Origin: Cylindrospermum sp. FACHB-282
GTDB lineage: Bacteria > Cyanobacteriota > Cyanobacteriia > Cyanobacteriales > Nostocaceae
DNA: 64,000 bases
Direction of reading: 5' to 3'
Assembly (NCBI RefSeq): GCF_014697195.1
Contig: NZ_JACJRJ010000003.1
Coordinates: 62,001 to 126,000, forward strand
The translations under genes and the position numbers were made by a program. Within the stretch, counting starts at the first letter, position 1. Each line of letters opens with the position of its first letter. Of this stretch, positions 1 to 8,617 are shown piece after piece. The notes beneath the pieces are model-generated. The model saw only the letters and a program-made list of their open reading frames with translations, did no database searches and was not told where the DNA came from.

Positions 1-525
1 GGTTATGTTGCTGGACGTGCTGATTTAGTCGAAGCATCTGCTTGTCGCTTGACTGCTCCTGGTATTGGTAGTTATGGCGGTGCCACTTTTGACCAAAATC
101 GCCTGTTATTTCAAGGCTTATTTCTGGCGCCGCAGATGGTTGGGGAGGCGATGAAAGGAACTTACCTGACTGGGTACGTATTTGACAAACTCGGTTATCC
201 TGTGAATCCTGCACCCCTTGCGCCTCGTGGGGATGTGATTCAAGCTATTAAACTTGGTTCTGCTAAAAAGCTGATTGCCTTCTGTAAAGCGATTCAACAG
301 CATTCGCCTATTGGTTCTTACCTCGACCCCATTCCTGATGATATGCCGGGGTATGAGAGCCAGGTAGTGATGGCTGGAGGGACATTTATTGAGGGTAGTA
401 CTTTGGAATTGTCAGCGGATGGGCCAATGCGATCGCCTTATGTGGTGTATTGCCAGGGGGGGACTCATTGGACTCATGTGGCGATCGCACTTCAGGCGGC
501 GATTGAGGCCATAGGCCCGGCTTAA
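1..525 (+). CDS. Methionine gamma-lyase / aluminium-resistance family PLP enzyme (3' part)
   Basis: The reading frame is open from base 1, so only the C-terminal 174 residues are present and the start lies outside the window. The segment has the glycine-rich GIGSYGG stretch near residue 21 and the closing block VVYCQGGTHWTHVAIAL. These fit the cyanobacterial 'methionine gamma-lyase family' (Met_gamma_lyase, PLP fold type I), often annotated as aluminium resistance protein. The catalytic lysine would lie upstream and is not visible. The substrate is not known for this family in cyanobacteria. Family assignment is by recognition of the C-terminal domain. Confidence 0.75.
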   Translation, partial: GYVAGRADLVEASACRLTAPGIGSYGGATFDQNRLLFQGLFLAPQMVGEAMKGTYLTGYVFDKLGYPVNPAPLAPRGDVIQAIKLGSAKKLIAFCKAIQQHSPIGSYLDPIPDDMPGYESQVVMAGGTFIEGSTLELSADGPMRSPYVVYCQGGTHWTHVAIALQAAIEAIGPA

Positions 526-535
526 GAAAGGCTCA

Positions 536-558
536 CGCAAAGGCGCAAAGGCGCAAAG
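536..558 (+). repeat. CGCAAAGG short repeat, intergenic copy
   Basis: Three tandem CGCAAAG-type units lie between the lyase gene and the GxxExxY gene. The same 23-bp block recurs inverted at 983-1005 and, in the same orientation, inside smc at 27810-27832. A related TCTGCG-rich version occurs near 3935-3965. This is the usual short repeat filler of filamentous cyanobacteria. Confidence 0.7.
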
Positions 559-600
559 GAAGGAGTTTTAAGTGCATCTTTGCGTCTTTGATGTGAGTTT

Positions 601-978
601 CTATAAACGATTTACAACTCGCGAGATACCGTCTTTGATGAGGAAGGAGCCAAAGTTGATGAGTAAGCCAAGGCGTTTGTTAGCAAGGCAAAGGTAGGTT
701 AGTAGTTGTTTTTTGTGTACTGGATGAATTGTTTCTACTGATTTGAGTTCGATAATTACCTTGTCTTCAACTATCAGGTCTGCTCGAAAGCCCACCTCTA
801 AATGTACACGTTCGTAAACGACGGGTATCGGTTGTTCTGCTTCAACCCGCAATCCTCGCTTGTGCAACTCATATTCCAGAACCTTCTGATACACAGACTC
901 CAGCAAGCCTGGCCCCAAAGTTTTGTGAACCTTGTAAGCTGCATCAACAATCTCCTTGGCAATCTCATTTTCATCCAT
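601..978 (-). CDS. GxxExxY family protein (PDDEXK_3)
   Basis: A 125-residue protein of the GxxExxY family. The signature GPGLLESVY is at residues 22-30. It is followed by a PD-(D/E)XK-like core, with D67 in FRADLIV and E77-x-K79 in IIELKS. Family function is unproven; the fold suggests a nuclease-like or nucleic-acid-binding role. The frame is open to 1053, but the extra 25 residues are translated CGCAAAGG repeat and would overlap the next gene. The ATG at 976-978 is therefore the better start. It is flanked on both sides by the same short repeat, consistent with accessory DNA. Confidence 0.75.
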   Translation of the reverse strand: MDENEIAKEIVDAAYKVHKTLGPGLLESVYQKVLEYELHKRGLRVEAEQPIPVVYERVHLEVGFRADLIVEDKVIIELKSVETIHPVHKKQLLTYLCLANKRLGLLINFGSFLIKDGISRVVNRL

Positions 979-1012
979 CTTTCTTTGCGCCTTTGCGCCT
1001 TTGCGTGAGCCT

Positions 1013-2212
1013 TTATTCCGGTAATTTATACTGCCCAACGATCTGCTTCGCAAACTCCGGAACGTGCGCCTCCAACTTCTCTGGATGATTCCGCTTCACA
1101 TACAAATAATTTCGTGTGAAGTGGGAATCAATAGAAAACCGCGCATATTCTAAACCTTTGGGGCCGATTCTCTCAATCACTACACCCATGAGTTTTGCCG
1201 CCCACATTGGCAAGGTAACACCTTGATCATAAGCAGGAATACTTTGTTGTACGGCTTCTTTGCGGTTGCCTTGGGACATCACCGGCTGGGTGTCTAATTG
1301 GTCTTGCACCAAATTTAACATTTCTTTGCCTGTATCATTTCTGACTACAATCCATTGCCAGCGGAAGGGTGCGCCCATGTAGCCAACAACTAAATCTGCT
1401 AAGGAGTTGACGTAATCAAAGCAACTCATGCAGGAGGGGGCGAAAACATCTTTGAGTTGGTTGGTTTTTAAGCCGAAGAAGGGTACTGTTTCTGTTGAAC
1501 CGTCTTCATGCTTGAAATGCACCCGGTAGTCTTGCATGAACTCATAACTTACTACTGTATGAGGCGATCGGCTGGTGGTTTCTAAGAATTTTTGCAGTCC
1601 GGCGCGGGTAACGTTATCTACGCATGGTGTACCTAAAACATACAGTTTTTCTAAACCCAGTTGTTTTTCAACGGCTCGTAATGCTTGGATTTGGCAACCT
1701 ACACCAATGACTAATAACCGCTTCATTCCCGATTTTTCTATCTGTTCTAATACGGAAAGGTTGGGAGAAAGGGTGGGTTTATTTACTCGCGCTGCTAGTA
1801 TTTCTTCGGGGGTGCGGGCGATAATTGGCATGGGTTGAAAGCGGTCTTCTTTGGTGTTTTGCACGCAAACGACGCCTTCAACTAAGCCACGATTCAGCAT
1901 TTCAATGGCGATGCTGCTAACGATTCCTGTCCATTGTGCGCCTTCGATGGGTTCTTGTTTCCGCGCCGCTATCATGTCTTGATGAACACCAAAGTATACT
2001 TCATTTTCGTCTTCAAGGTTGCGGGGGCGGTTGTGGGTTTGGGTTTCTAGTTCGCCGATTTGCTGATTTATAAAGGCGCAAGCTACTTTGACATAATGGA
2101 TATAATATGTATCGCACAGTCCGCACTCGCTACAGAGTTCTTTGGCTGGACGGCGGCTTGTGGGTTTTAAGGCTCTAGCTTTTTTATGTTTGTTGGAGTC
2201 TATGGAAGTCAT
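1013..2212 (-). CDS. bciB: 3,8-divinyl (proto)chlorophyllide a 8-vinyl reductase, ferredoxin type
   Basis: A 399-residue protein of the F420 hydrogenase/dehydrogenase beta-subunit family. It matches the cyanobacterial F-DVR (Synechocystis slr1923 type), which reduces the C8 vinyl group of divinyl chlorophyllide using ferredoxin, an FAD and [4Fe-4S] clusters. Visible cluster ligands are C27, C30 and C33 in ELCSECGLCDTYY. More cysteines occur in GVGCQIQALRAVE, LGTPCVDN and FAPSCMSCFDYVN, followed by the conserved ADLVVGYMGAP. Length and motifs are those of the family. It stands alone, between a GxxExxY gene and a coiled-coil gene. The activity itself is inferred from the family. Confidence 0.88.
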   Translation of the reverse strand: MTSIDSNKHKKARALKPTSRRPAKELCSECGLCDTYYIHYVKVACAFINQQIGELETQTHNRPRNLEDENEVYFGVHQDMIAARKQEPIEGAQWTGIVSSIAIEMLNRGLVEGVVCVQNTKEDRFQPMPIIARTPEEILAARVNKPTLSPNLSVLEQIEKSGMKRLLVIGVGCQIQALRAVEKQLGLEKLYVLGTPCVDNVTRAGLQKFLETTSRSPHTVVSYEFMQDYRVHFKHEDGSTETVPFFGLKTNQLKDVFAPSCMSCFDYVNSLADLVVGYMGAPFRWQWIVVRNDTGKEMLNLVQDQLDTQPVMSQGNRKEAVQQSIPAYDQGVTLPMWAAKLMGVVIERIGPKGLEYARFSIDSHFTRNYLYVKRNHPEKLEAHVPEFAKQIVGQYKLPE

Positions 2213-2421
2213 AATAATTCGTTTTATGCAGACGGCGCTTTTATAACAATACCTTTACAGGCCATACAGTTAACGATAGAGATTGAACAAGAAGAGGATG
2301 GGCGGTTTTTGGCTAATCTGATTTACCACTAAAATCAAAAATCAATGCTTCCGTAATTTTTCTATAGGCGTCAAAGTATTAATTAGTCTAAACTTGGTTA
2401 GTAAAGTTACTCAAGCAATTC

Positions 2422-3261
2422 ATGGGACTCTACGACCAAAACCAATCAGCACAGGATGAGTTACAAAAGTTACGCGAAGGAGCAAGCCACTCCAGAGCAG
2501 CCCAAAAAATTGCTCAACGAGATTATGCGAAAGCTCAAGCGGAAGCTGATAAATGGGAACAACGATATCAACTTGCTCTAAAAGCAGATAATCAGGATTT
2601 AATTAGTAAAGCAAAATTCCAAAAAGAACGATACCAAGCAATTGCTAGCAGGCTAAAAATCCTTGTAGAGGATCAACAACCACAAGTAGATGCAATTAAA
2701 AGTAATTTAACATCTTGGGAGACAAAGGTTTCTGAAGCACAGAATGAAGATATTGATATATTGGCTGATGATGAATTACAATTGCTTAAACAAGTATTAT
2801 TTGTAACACCTGATTTTCAAGAGCAAACTCAAGATAAAAAAGATGCTAAACTACTTTTATCAGAGGCTATTAACGAGATAGAACAAGTTGTAACAGACGC
2901 TGTTGCTAATCAAGACAATATTCAAAAAGATTTTAAAAAAGCGCAGATAGAAGCTAAATACTGGAACGAAAAAGCTCAGACAGCCTTGAAAAATAATGAT
3001 GATGATTTAGCCCTTAAAGCTGTAGCGAATAAAAAAATTAAAAACGAAATTGCGCTTACTATTCAAACTCAGCTTCAGCAGCAGGAAACTACGATAAATC
3101 TACTTATACAAAACCTGATACTTCTAGAAAAACTCAGGGAAAAATTGGGTATAGCACAACATCAAGACTCAATACCCGATACTCAACAAACAAGTACTTC
3201 TAGCTCAAGCATGGTTAATAATGAACTTGAAGAACTGCGAAAACAACTAGATGAACTTTAG
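2422..3261 (+). CDS. Tandem PspA/IM30-like coiled-coil protein
   Basis: A 279-residue, highly charged, Gln/Ala/Lys-rich protein with no signal peptide or membrane segment. It has two similar helical blocks. One is at about residues 20-105 (AKAQAEADKWEQRYQLALKA, then DLISKAKFQKERYQ). The other is at about 165-245 (KKAQIEAKYWNEKAQTALKN, then DLALKAVANKKIKNE). Each resembles the central hairpin of PspA/IM30 (Vipp1), where an aromatic residue is followed by a 'DLA-K-A' turn. A Ser/Thr-rich linker leads to a short acidic tail ending LEELRKQLDEL. A role on membranes or in stress is inference only. Confidence 0.6.
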   Translation: MGLYDQNQSAQDELQKLREGASHSRAAQKIAQRDYAKAQAEADKWEQRYQLALKADNQDLISKAKFQKERYQAIASRLKILVEDQQPQVDAIKSNLTSWETKVSEAQNEDIDILADDELQLLKQVLFVTPDFQEQTQDKKDAKLLLSEAINEIEQVVTDAVANQDNIQKDFKKAQIEAKYWNEKAQTALKNNDDDLALKAVANKKIKNEIALTIQTQLQQQETTINLLIQNLILLEKLREKLGIAQHQDSIPDTQQTSTSSSSMVNNELEELRKQLDEL

Positions 3262-3438
3262 TATCGCACCTTCTCCCCTCTTCCTTCTCTTCAAGACGCT
3301 TCGGGAACGTGTTCTTTGTGTCCTTCATGGTTCATTCCTCTTGCCTCTTCACTATTAAGCACTGGGGAAACTAAGAAAAGCGATACCTACGGTAAGCTAC
3401 GATAAAGTCATGGTTAAGACTACCAATACCAAAACCAG

Positions 3439-3642
3439 ATGCAAGCTGATAAATATCCCTTTGCTCAAGAACTGATTACTGATATTGAAGGTAACATCAA
3501 AAAAGTAGTGATTAATTTCCCTGACTATCTACGCTTGCTAGAAGCAATTGAGGACGAAGGACTGATCCTAGCAATGAAAAAAGTAGAAAATGAAACGCCA
3601 CTAAACCTTGATGAAGCACTAGCAGAATTAGAAAAAGAGTGA
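3439..3642 (+). CDS. Antitoxin-like small protein of a type II toxin-antitoxin pair
   Basis: A 67-residue acidic protein that overlaps the following RelE-like gene by four bases (GTGA), as is typical of type II toxin-antitoxin operons. The middle (VVINFPDYLRLLEAIEDEGLILAMKK) resembles Phd/YefM-type antitoxins that set the DNA-binding fold before a helical toxin-binding tail (LNLDEALAELEKE). No catalytic motif is expected or seen. Assignment rests on size, overlap and the partner. Confidence 0.72.
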   Translation: MQADKYPFAQELITDIEGNIKKVVINFPDYLRLLEAIEDEGLILAMKKVENETPLNLDEALAELEKE

Positions 3643-3911
3643 ATACCCAGTATTTACCTAGCTTTGTCAAAGACTTAAAAGTACTCAAAAGTACACCTTC
3701 TTACGAGTCTATTAAGAAATTTGCTTTTGAAGAAATACGCCAAATATCAACCTTTCAAGAAATCGCCAATATCAAAAAGCTTCAGGGATATGATAATGCT
3801 TATCGAATTCGTGTAGGTGATTATCGTATTGGCATAATCTTTGATGGTGAAACAGTAATCTTCGAGAGAGTTTTACACCGCAAAGAAATTTACCGCTATT
3901 TTCCAAAATAG
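3639..3911 (+). CDS. RelE/ParE-family toxin (mRNA interferase-like)
   Basis: A 90-residue basic protein starting at a GTG that overlaps the antitoxin stop codon. The core KKLQGYDNAYRIRVGDYRIGIIFDGETVIFERVLHRKEIYRYFP is the standard RelE/ParE strand arrangement, with the conserved YRIRVGDYRI and a C-terminal HRKEIYR that carries the usual catalytic basic residues. Known RelE relatives cut mRNA at the ribosome; ParE relatives poison gyrase. The HRK...Y end favours the RelE side, but this is inference. Confidence 0.82.
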   Translation: MNTQYLPSFVKDLKVLKSTPSYESIKKFAFEEIRQISTFQEIANIKKLQGYDNAYRIRVGDYRIGIIFDGETVIFERVLHRKEIYRYFPK

Positions 3912-3995
3912 GCAAAATAGCACCTCTTCCGTCTTTCTCTGCGTCCTCTGCGCCTCTGCGGTTCGTTCCTCTTCAATTCCTCCAAACACAAACCA

Positions 3996-5741
3996 GTGAC
4001 ACAAACATCCAAAACAGGTGCAGCATTCATCGCCGGCGGAACCCTAGCAGGTGCGGGAATCTCCTCAACAGTCGGCGGAATGGGATTAGCAGGCGGATTT
4101 GGTGCTGTGGGAATTGGCACAACTCCTGTAACTGCTGCTGGTGCTGTTGCTGGTGCGGCTGTTTATGGAGCTTTTAAAGCGATCGCAACAGGAGATGCAG
4201 CAGCTTTTGGTGCGATGGGAATTGGCGCTTTTGGTGGTGCAGGTTTTTCCAGTGTTGTTGGTGGGATGGGAATTGTTGCACCAAAAATTGGTTTAGCATT
4301 TGGCGTTGGTACAATACCAATGGCGGGAGTTGGTGCGGTGGTAGGAGTCGCCGCCTATGGTGTCGCCAAACTGTTAGACGAATCTCAATTTAAAGAAACT
4401 CCCATGCAAGTTTTTGAACGCATGGAAGAAAAAGTTTCACAGATGGATTATTACAACGCTGCTGTGATTGAGTTAGATTTATTTTTATCCGGTGAGGATA
4501 TCAACTCAAAATTTGCAGCTTTGGAAATTGACGATGAGTTACAAGCGCTGAAAGCTAAATTAAAGCAGCGTGAATCTTCTACCCCCAAGATTGAACCAGA
4601 AATAGGAACTCTCACAAGCCAGACGCCGGAAACTTGGAGATGCGTACAGACTCTCAAGGGACACACAGCCGCTGTCAATGCCATCGCATTTCATCCCGAT
4701 GGTAACACCTTTATCAGCGGCAGTAACGACCGACAAGTTCATCTGTGGAACTCAAAAACAGGAAAATGGCTTTATACTTTTTCTGGACAAGCTGAAGCAG
4801 TTTTATCTGTTGCTATTAGTCCCGATGGTAAACAGATTGTTAGTGGTAGCATAGATCGCAAAATCAGCAGTTGGCAGCTAGATACAAAAAAATTTAACCG
4901 CACATTCTTTTATTTAACTTCTCCCTACAGTCATAATGGCTTTGTTCACGCGCTTGCTTACAGTCCTGACGGGAACATTATTGCTAGTGCTAGTAATGAT
5001 AAAACTATTAGACTTTGGGGAAGATACACGGGAAGTTTCAAACTGGCTTTAAACGGACATTCAGATGCAGTTTTGACTATTGCTATTAGTCCCGACGGCA
5101 AAACTCTTGTTAGTGGCGGTGCTGACAAAACTATCAGAATTTGGGATTTACAAAATTATCAACAGCGCTGTATTTTGACTCAACATTCAGCAGTAAATAC
5201 AGTTATTCTGAGTCCAGATAATCAAACTCTGATTAGTGGAAGTAATGACACCACAATTAAGCTGTGGAATTTTCACGCCGGAGAATTACTCTACAACCTA
5301 ACTGGACATTCCACGGCGGTTCTGTCCCTTGCTATTAGTCCCGATGGACAAACCCTCGCCAGTAGCAGCAGAGATGGCATAATTAAACTTTGGCATATCC
5401 AAACTGGGAAATTACTAAAAACTCTTTCTGGGTGCTGTCCTGTTGCTTTCCATCCTGATGGTAAAACGCTTTTAAGTGGCGGTAATAACGGCAGTATCAA
5501 GATTTGGCAGCAAATGCCAGGTTTTGACGAATTTACACCTAAGGGCATTTTATCAGGGGAATGGTGGCAGGTTTTGGGCGTAGATCAGCATACGCACCCC
5601 AAAGAGGTTAAGCTTGCTTACTTGCGATTAGCCAGATTGTATCATCCTGATATTAACGATTCTGTAACTGCCAAAGTTTCAATGCAAGCAGTTAATCAAG
5701 CTTATCGGGAGTTTCAGGCGCTATCGATGGATGATAAATAA
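3996..5741 (+). CDS. WD40 propeller protein with C-terminal J domain
   Basis: A 581-residue protein with three parts. Residues 1-130 are a Gly/Ala-rich hydrophobic segment (repeated GAG-V-GGMG blocks) likely to enter or lie along a membrane. Residues about 215-505 hold seven WD40 repeats, each with SPDG or HPDG and ending in LW/IW, enough for one closed propeller. Residues about 525-578 are a J domain with the HPD tripeptide in RLYHPDIN, which in known J proteins stimulates DnaK. GTG at 3996 is the first usable start and no ribosome site is obvious. A membrane-attached scaffold that recruits DnaK is an inference. Confidence 0.8.
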   Translation: MTQTSKTGAAFIAGGTLAGAGISSTVGGMGLAGGFGAVGIGTTPVTAAGAVAGAAVYGAFKAIATGDAAAFGAMGIGAFGGAGFSSVVGGMGIVAPKIGLAFGVGTIPMAGVGAVVGVAAYGVAKLLDESQFKETPMQVFERMEEKVSQMDYYNAAVIELDLFLSGEDINSKFAALEIDDELQALKAKLKQRESSTPKIEPEIGTLTSQTPETWRCVQTLKGHTAAVNAIAFHPDGNTFISGSNDRQVHLWNSKTGKWLYTFSGQAEAVLSVAISPDGKQIVSGSIDRKISSWQLDTKKFNRTFFYLTSPYSHNGFVHALAYSPDGNIIASASNDKTIRLWGRYTGSFKLALNGHSDAVLTIAISPDGKTLVSGGADKTIRIWDLQNYQQRCILTQHSAVNTVILSPDNQTLISGSNDTTIKLWNFHAGELLYNLTGHSTAVLSLAISPDGQTLASSSRDGIIKLWHIQTGKLLKTLSGCCPVAFHPDGKTLLSGGNNGSIKIWQQMPGFDEFTPKGILSGEWWQVLGVDQHTHPKEVKLAYLRLARLYHPDINDSVTAKVSMQAVNQAYREFQALSMDDK

Positions 5742-6719
5742 GTTACACAATTTTAATTGCCAGTTACGTAAGCGATCACTCAGTCAACAAATCCTGGTAC
5801 ATTGCTTCTAAATTGTGTAGCAATTTACCATCATTTACATTCAAAAATTGAAGTTATTAGATAAAAACACCAAAAAAAGGGCTAAATACCTGAGTATATT
5901 GCACAATATCAGCATAGGCTGCTATCTTACTCAAGATATTTTATAATTAGGCAATTTTGCTTATTGTTCTTGGAGTATAGTTACGATTGTTTAACTCGAA
6001 TTATTAAACTTGTGTGATTGTTTCAAACACTGCTTTATTTTCTATTTTCTAGCCGCTAGTTTCTTTCTGGGGCTGGAAGAAAAGCTATGATATGACTTTA
6101 CTCTAGTGTACTTAGACATTTTCGATTTTACTGCTAGAAGCTCGTATTTTCAAGGTTCAATAGGTTACAATAGGTGTCTATTCGAGATATAGCCCTTCAG
6201 AAGGATTGACATTCTAAATTCTTCTGCCTTTCATATTGCTTATTCAGACAAAAGGTTATAAATTGTTAGGTTATAGGGGAATAGTTTGGTTTGTAGTGTC
6301 AAAAAGTAATCCTAAATGAATGAATATACTGCAAGGGGTTTAAACTTCACACAAACCTTGAACAGTACCAGAGAGATATTTTTGTTTTGTCAAGCAAAGT
6401 TCCGGGCATAAGAACGGAGAAATGAATAAGCTAAAAATATATCTTGTGGAACTGTTTTTAGGTATTATTTCATTGCTTGATGTAGATTAAAGCTAACTAT
6501 AATTCACTAAAATGATAATTGATTATCAGCAAATTAACTGTCAATTAAGCTGCATAATAATCAGTAACTTTAGCTTATATTGTTTGATTATTTAATTCCA
6601 GCAAAAGTTATCTATATTTGCTATTTTAAAATCTGTTTTTGTTATGCTGAAAATAGCAGAAATAAAGAGAAAAAACGCATCTACCACAAATTCACGTTCT
6701 CAATGGAGTTATTCTGGCG
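5742..6719 (+). other. AT-rich intergenic region, no gene recognised
   Basis: About 980 bases between the WD40-J gene and the invertase gene. The longest frames are short (for example 22 codons from 6422) and lack coding character. Several stretches are strongly AT-rich, notably 6480-6670. I recognise no repeat, RNA or operator here. A long 5' leader of the invertase gene is possible. Confidence 0.5.
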
Positions 6720-8168
6720 ATGCAACTAAACGAATTGGGCAAAACTGAAAATATAGAAACTGAAGCGTGGCAAGCGCTAGAAAATTCAATCCTCTACTAT
6801 AAAGGGCGTCCTGTAGGTACTTTAGCTGCCTACGATCCCTCTGTAGAGGCGCTTAATTATGACCAGTGCTTTATCCGAGATTTTGTCTCTTCCGCCTTGA
6901 TTTTTTTGATTAAAGGTAGAACAGATATTGTTCGCAATTTTCTAGAAGAAACATTAAAGTTACAGCCTAAAGAAAAGGCATTAGATGCCTATAAACCTGG
7001 TCGTGGTTTGATACCAGCTAGCTTCAAAGTTGTCTTATCAGATGGAGAAGAAGTTTTAGAAGCGGATTTTGGTGAACATGCGATCGCCAGAGTCACACCG
7101 GTTGATTCTTGCCTGTGGTGGCTGATTTTGTTGCGTGCTTATGTAGTTTCCACAAATGATTATTCTCTAGCCTATCAACCTGAATTCCAAACTGGTATCA
7201 GGTTAATTATGGATATTTGCTTGGCTAATCGCTTTGATATGTATCCAACGCTGTTAGTTCCAGATGGCGCTTGCATGATTGATCGGCGGATGGGTATTTA
7301 TGGTCATCCGTTGGAAATTCAAGTCCTATTTTTTACAGCATTGCGTGCAGCTCGTGAGTTACTAGTTTGTCGAGGAAATGAAGAGATTGTTGAAGCAATA
7401 GATAATCGATTACCGCTGCTATGTGGTCATATTCGTCAGCATTATTGGATAGATATTAATCGCCTGAATGCAATTTATCGCTTCAAGAGTGAAGAATATG
7501 GCAAAGCGGCTGTTAATCTTTTTAACATCTATGCGGATTCCCTACCTTATTATGAACTAGATAAATGGCTACCAAAAAAAGGTGGTTATTTAGCAGGCAA
7601 TGTGGGCCCATCACAGCTAGATACTCGCTTCTTTTCACTGGGAAACTTAATGGCGATAGTTTCTGATTTGGCTACCGAACAGCAGTCCCAAGCGATTATG
7701 AATCTCATTGAAAAACGATGGGAAGATTTAGTGGGAGATATGCCGATGAAAATTTGCTTCCCAGCTTTGGAACATGAAGAATACAGAGTGGTTACAGGAT
7801 GTGACCCAAAAAATATACCTTGGTCATATCATAATGCTGGTAGCTGGCCTGTCTTAATGTGGATGTTAGCGGCAGCTGCTGTGAAGACTAAGAGAGTAAG
7901 TTTAGCAGAAAAGGCGATTGAAATTGCCCAATCACGCCTAGGTGGAGATGAATGGCCAGAATATTACGATGGTAAGAAGGGCCGATTAATTGGTAAACAA
8001 GCGAGGAAATATCAAACCTGGACAATTACTGGCTATTTATTAGCCAAAGAACTGATAGCAAACCCCTCTCATTTACCCTTAGTCAGTTTTGATAAATTAC
8101 CCTCAGAAGCAGTTTCTAAAGCTTGTGAGCTTGAAATCAACAGCGTAGGCCCATATCTGTCTCGCTAG
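6720..8168 (+). CDS. Alkaline/neutral invertase, glycoside hydrolase family 100
   Basis: A 482-residue cytosolic enzyme that hydrolyses sucrose to glucose and fructose. The (alpha/alpha)6-barrel motifs are clear: [10 protein letters not shown] near residue 45, [20 protein letters not shown] from 182, and [15 protein letters not shown] near 365. D188 and E414 fall exactly at the numbers reported for the catalytic pair of Anabaena InvA. In heterocyst-forming strains, sucrose made in vegetative cells feeds heterocysts, and InvA and InvB belong to that pathway. Which paralogue this is cannot be decided from the sequence alone. It is a single gene after a long spacer. Confidence 0.9.
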   Translation: MQLNELGKTENIETEAWQALENSILYYKGRPVGTLAAYDPSVEALNYDQCFIRDFVSSALIFLIKGRTDIVRNFLEETLKLQPKEKALDAYKPGRGLIPASFKVVLSDGEEVLEADFGEHAIARVTPVDSCLWWLILLRAYVVSTNDYSLAYQPEFQTGIRLIMDICLANRFDMYPTLLVPDGACMIDRRMGIYGHPLEIQVLFFTALRAARELLVCRGNEEIVEAIDNRLPLLCGHIRQHYWIDINRLNAIYRFKSEEYGKAAVNLFNIYADSLPYYELDKWLPKKGGYLAGNVGPSQLDTRFFSLGNLMAIVSDLATEQQSQAIMNLIEKRWEDLVGDMPMKICFPALEHEEYRVVTGCDPKNIPWSYHNAGSWPVLMWMLAAAAVKTKRVSLAEKAIEIAQSRLGGDEWPEYYDGKKGRLIGKQARKYQTWTITGYLLAKELIANPSHLPLVSFDKLPSEAVSKACELEINSVGPYLSR

Positions 8169-8215
8169 GGGGCTGATACCGATTCCGCAAGCTGGAAATT
8201 GGCTACTTAAATAAA

Positions 8216-8250
8216 TTTTTTAGGGGGATGATAATATCGTCCCCCTAAAA
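8216..8250. terminator. Hairpin between convergent genes
   Basis: A stem with arms TTTTAGGGGGA and TCCCCCTAAAA closes over a short loop, between the invertase stop (8168) and the YnfA stop (8275) on the opposite strand. Its position suggests a shared transcription end. There is no separate T run after the stem on either strand, so intrinsic termination is not assured. Confidence 0.5.
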
Positions 8251-8274
8251 GTATAGGACTAAAAAAAACACGAT

Positions 8275-8607
8275 TTATCGATGGGGACTAAACAAAATTA
8301 CAACGGTTCCTATGAGGGAAATTGCCACACCGAGAACATCCCACCTATCTGGTTTGACGCCTTCAGCTAACCATAACCAAACCAGAGATGAAAGTATATA
8401 AATGCCACCATAAGCAGCGTATACTCTGCCGGCATTGGTGGCATCTACTTTGGTGAGAGTAATGGCGAAGAAAATTAGGGCGAAAATTCCGGGAATAATC
8501 CAAAATATACTCTTTCCTAATCTCAACCATGCCCAAAAGCTGTAGCACCCAGAAATTTCTCCTAGTGCTGCTATTAGGAGAAAGGCCAGGGTTGATATTT
8601 CCTTCAT
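8275..8607 (-). CDS. ynfA: YnfA/UPF0060 family membrane protein
   Basis: A 110-residue integral membrane protein with four predicted hydrophobic segments: about 5-25, 32-52, 62-82 and 88-106. Family features are [17 protein letters not shown] at the first loop, [12 protein letters not shown] in the third helix and [12 protein letters not shown] before the last. The UPF0060/YnfA family resembles small multidrug resistance transporters, but its substrate is unsettled. It begins 10 bases after the aspartate kinase stop on the same strand, so co-transcription is likely. Confidence 0.85.
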   Translation of the reverse strand: MKEISTLAFLLIAALGEISGCYSFWAWLRLGKSIFWIIPGIFALIFFAITLTKVDATNAGRVYAAYGGIYILSSLVWLWLAEGVKPDRWDVLGVAISLIGTVVILFSPHR

Positions 8608-8617
8608 TTTGAATTGT

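Noticed and set aside
1055-1060. Second TCCGGA (DIF1) motif
   Set aside because: It lies inside the coding region of bciB, with no -10 or gene start at the right distance.
3896-4120. 74-residue minus-strand frame overlapping the WD40-J gene start
   Set aside because: It reads the complement of the Gly/Ala-rich segment and of a TCTGCG repeat; low-complexity shadow.
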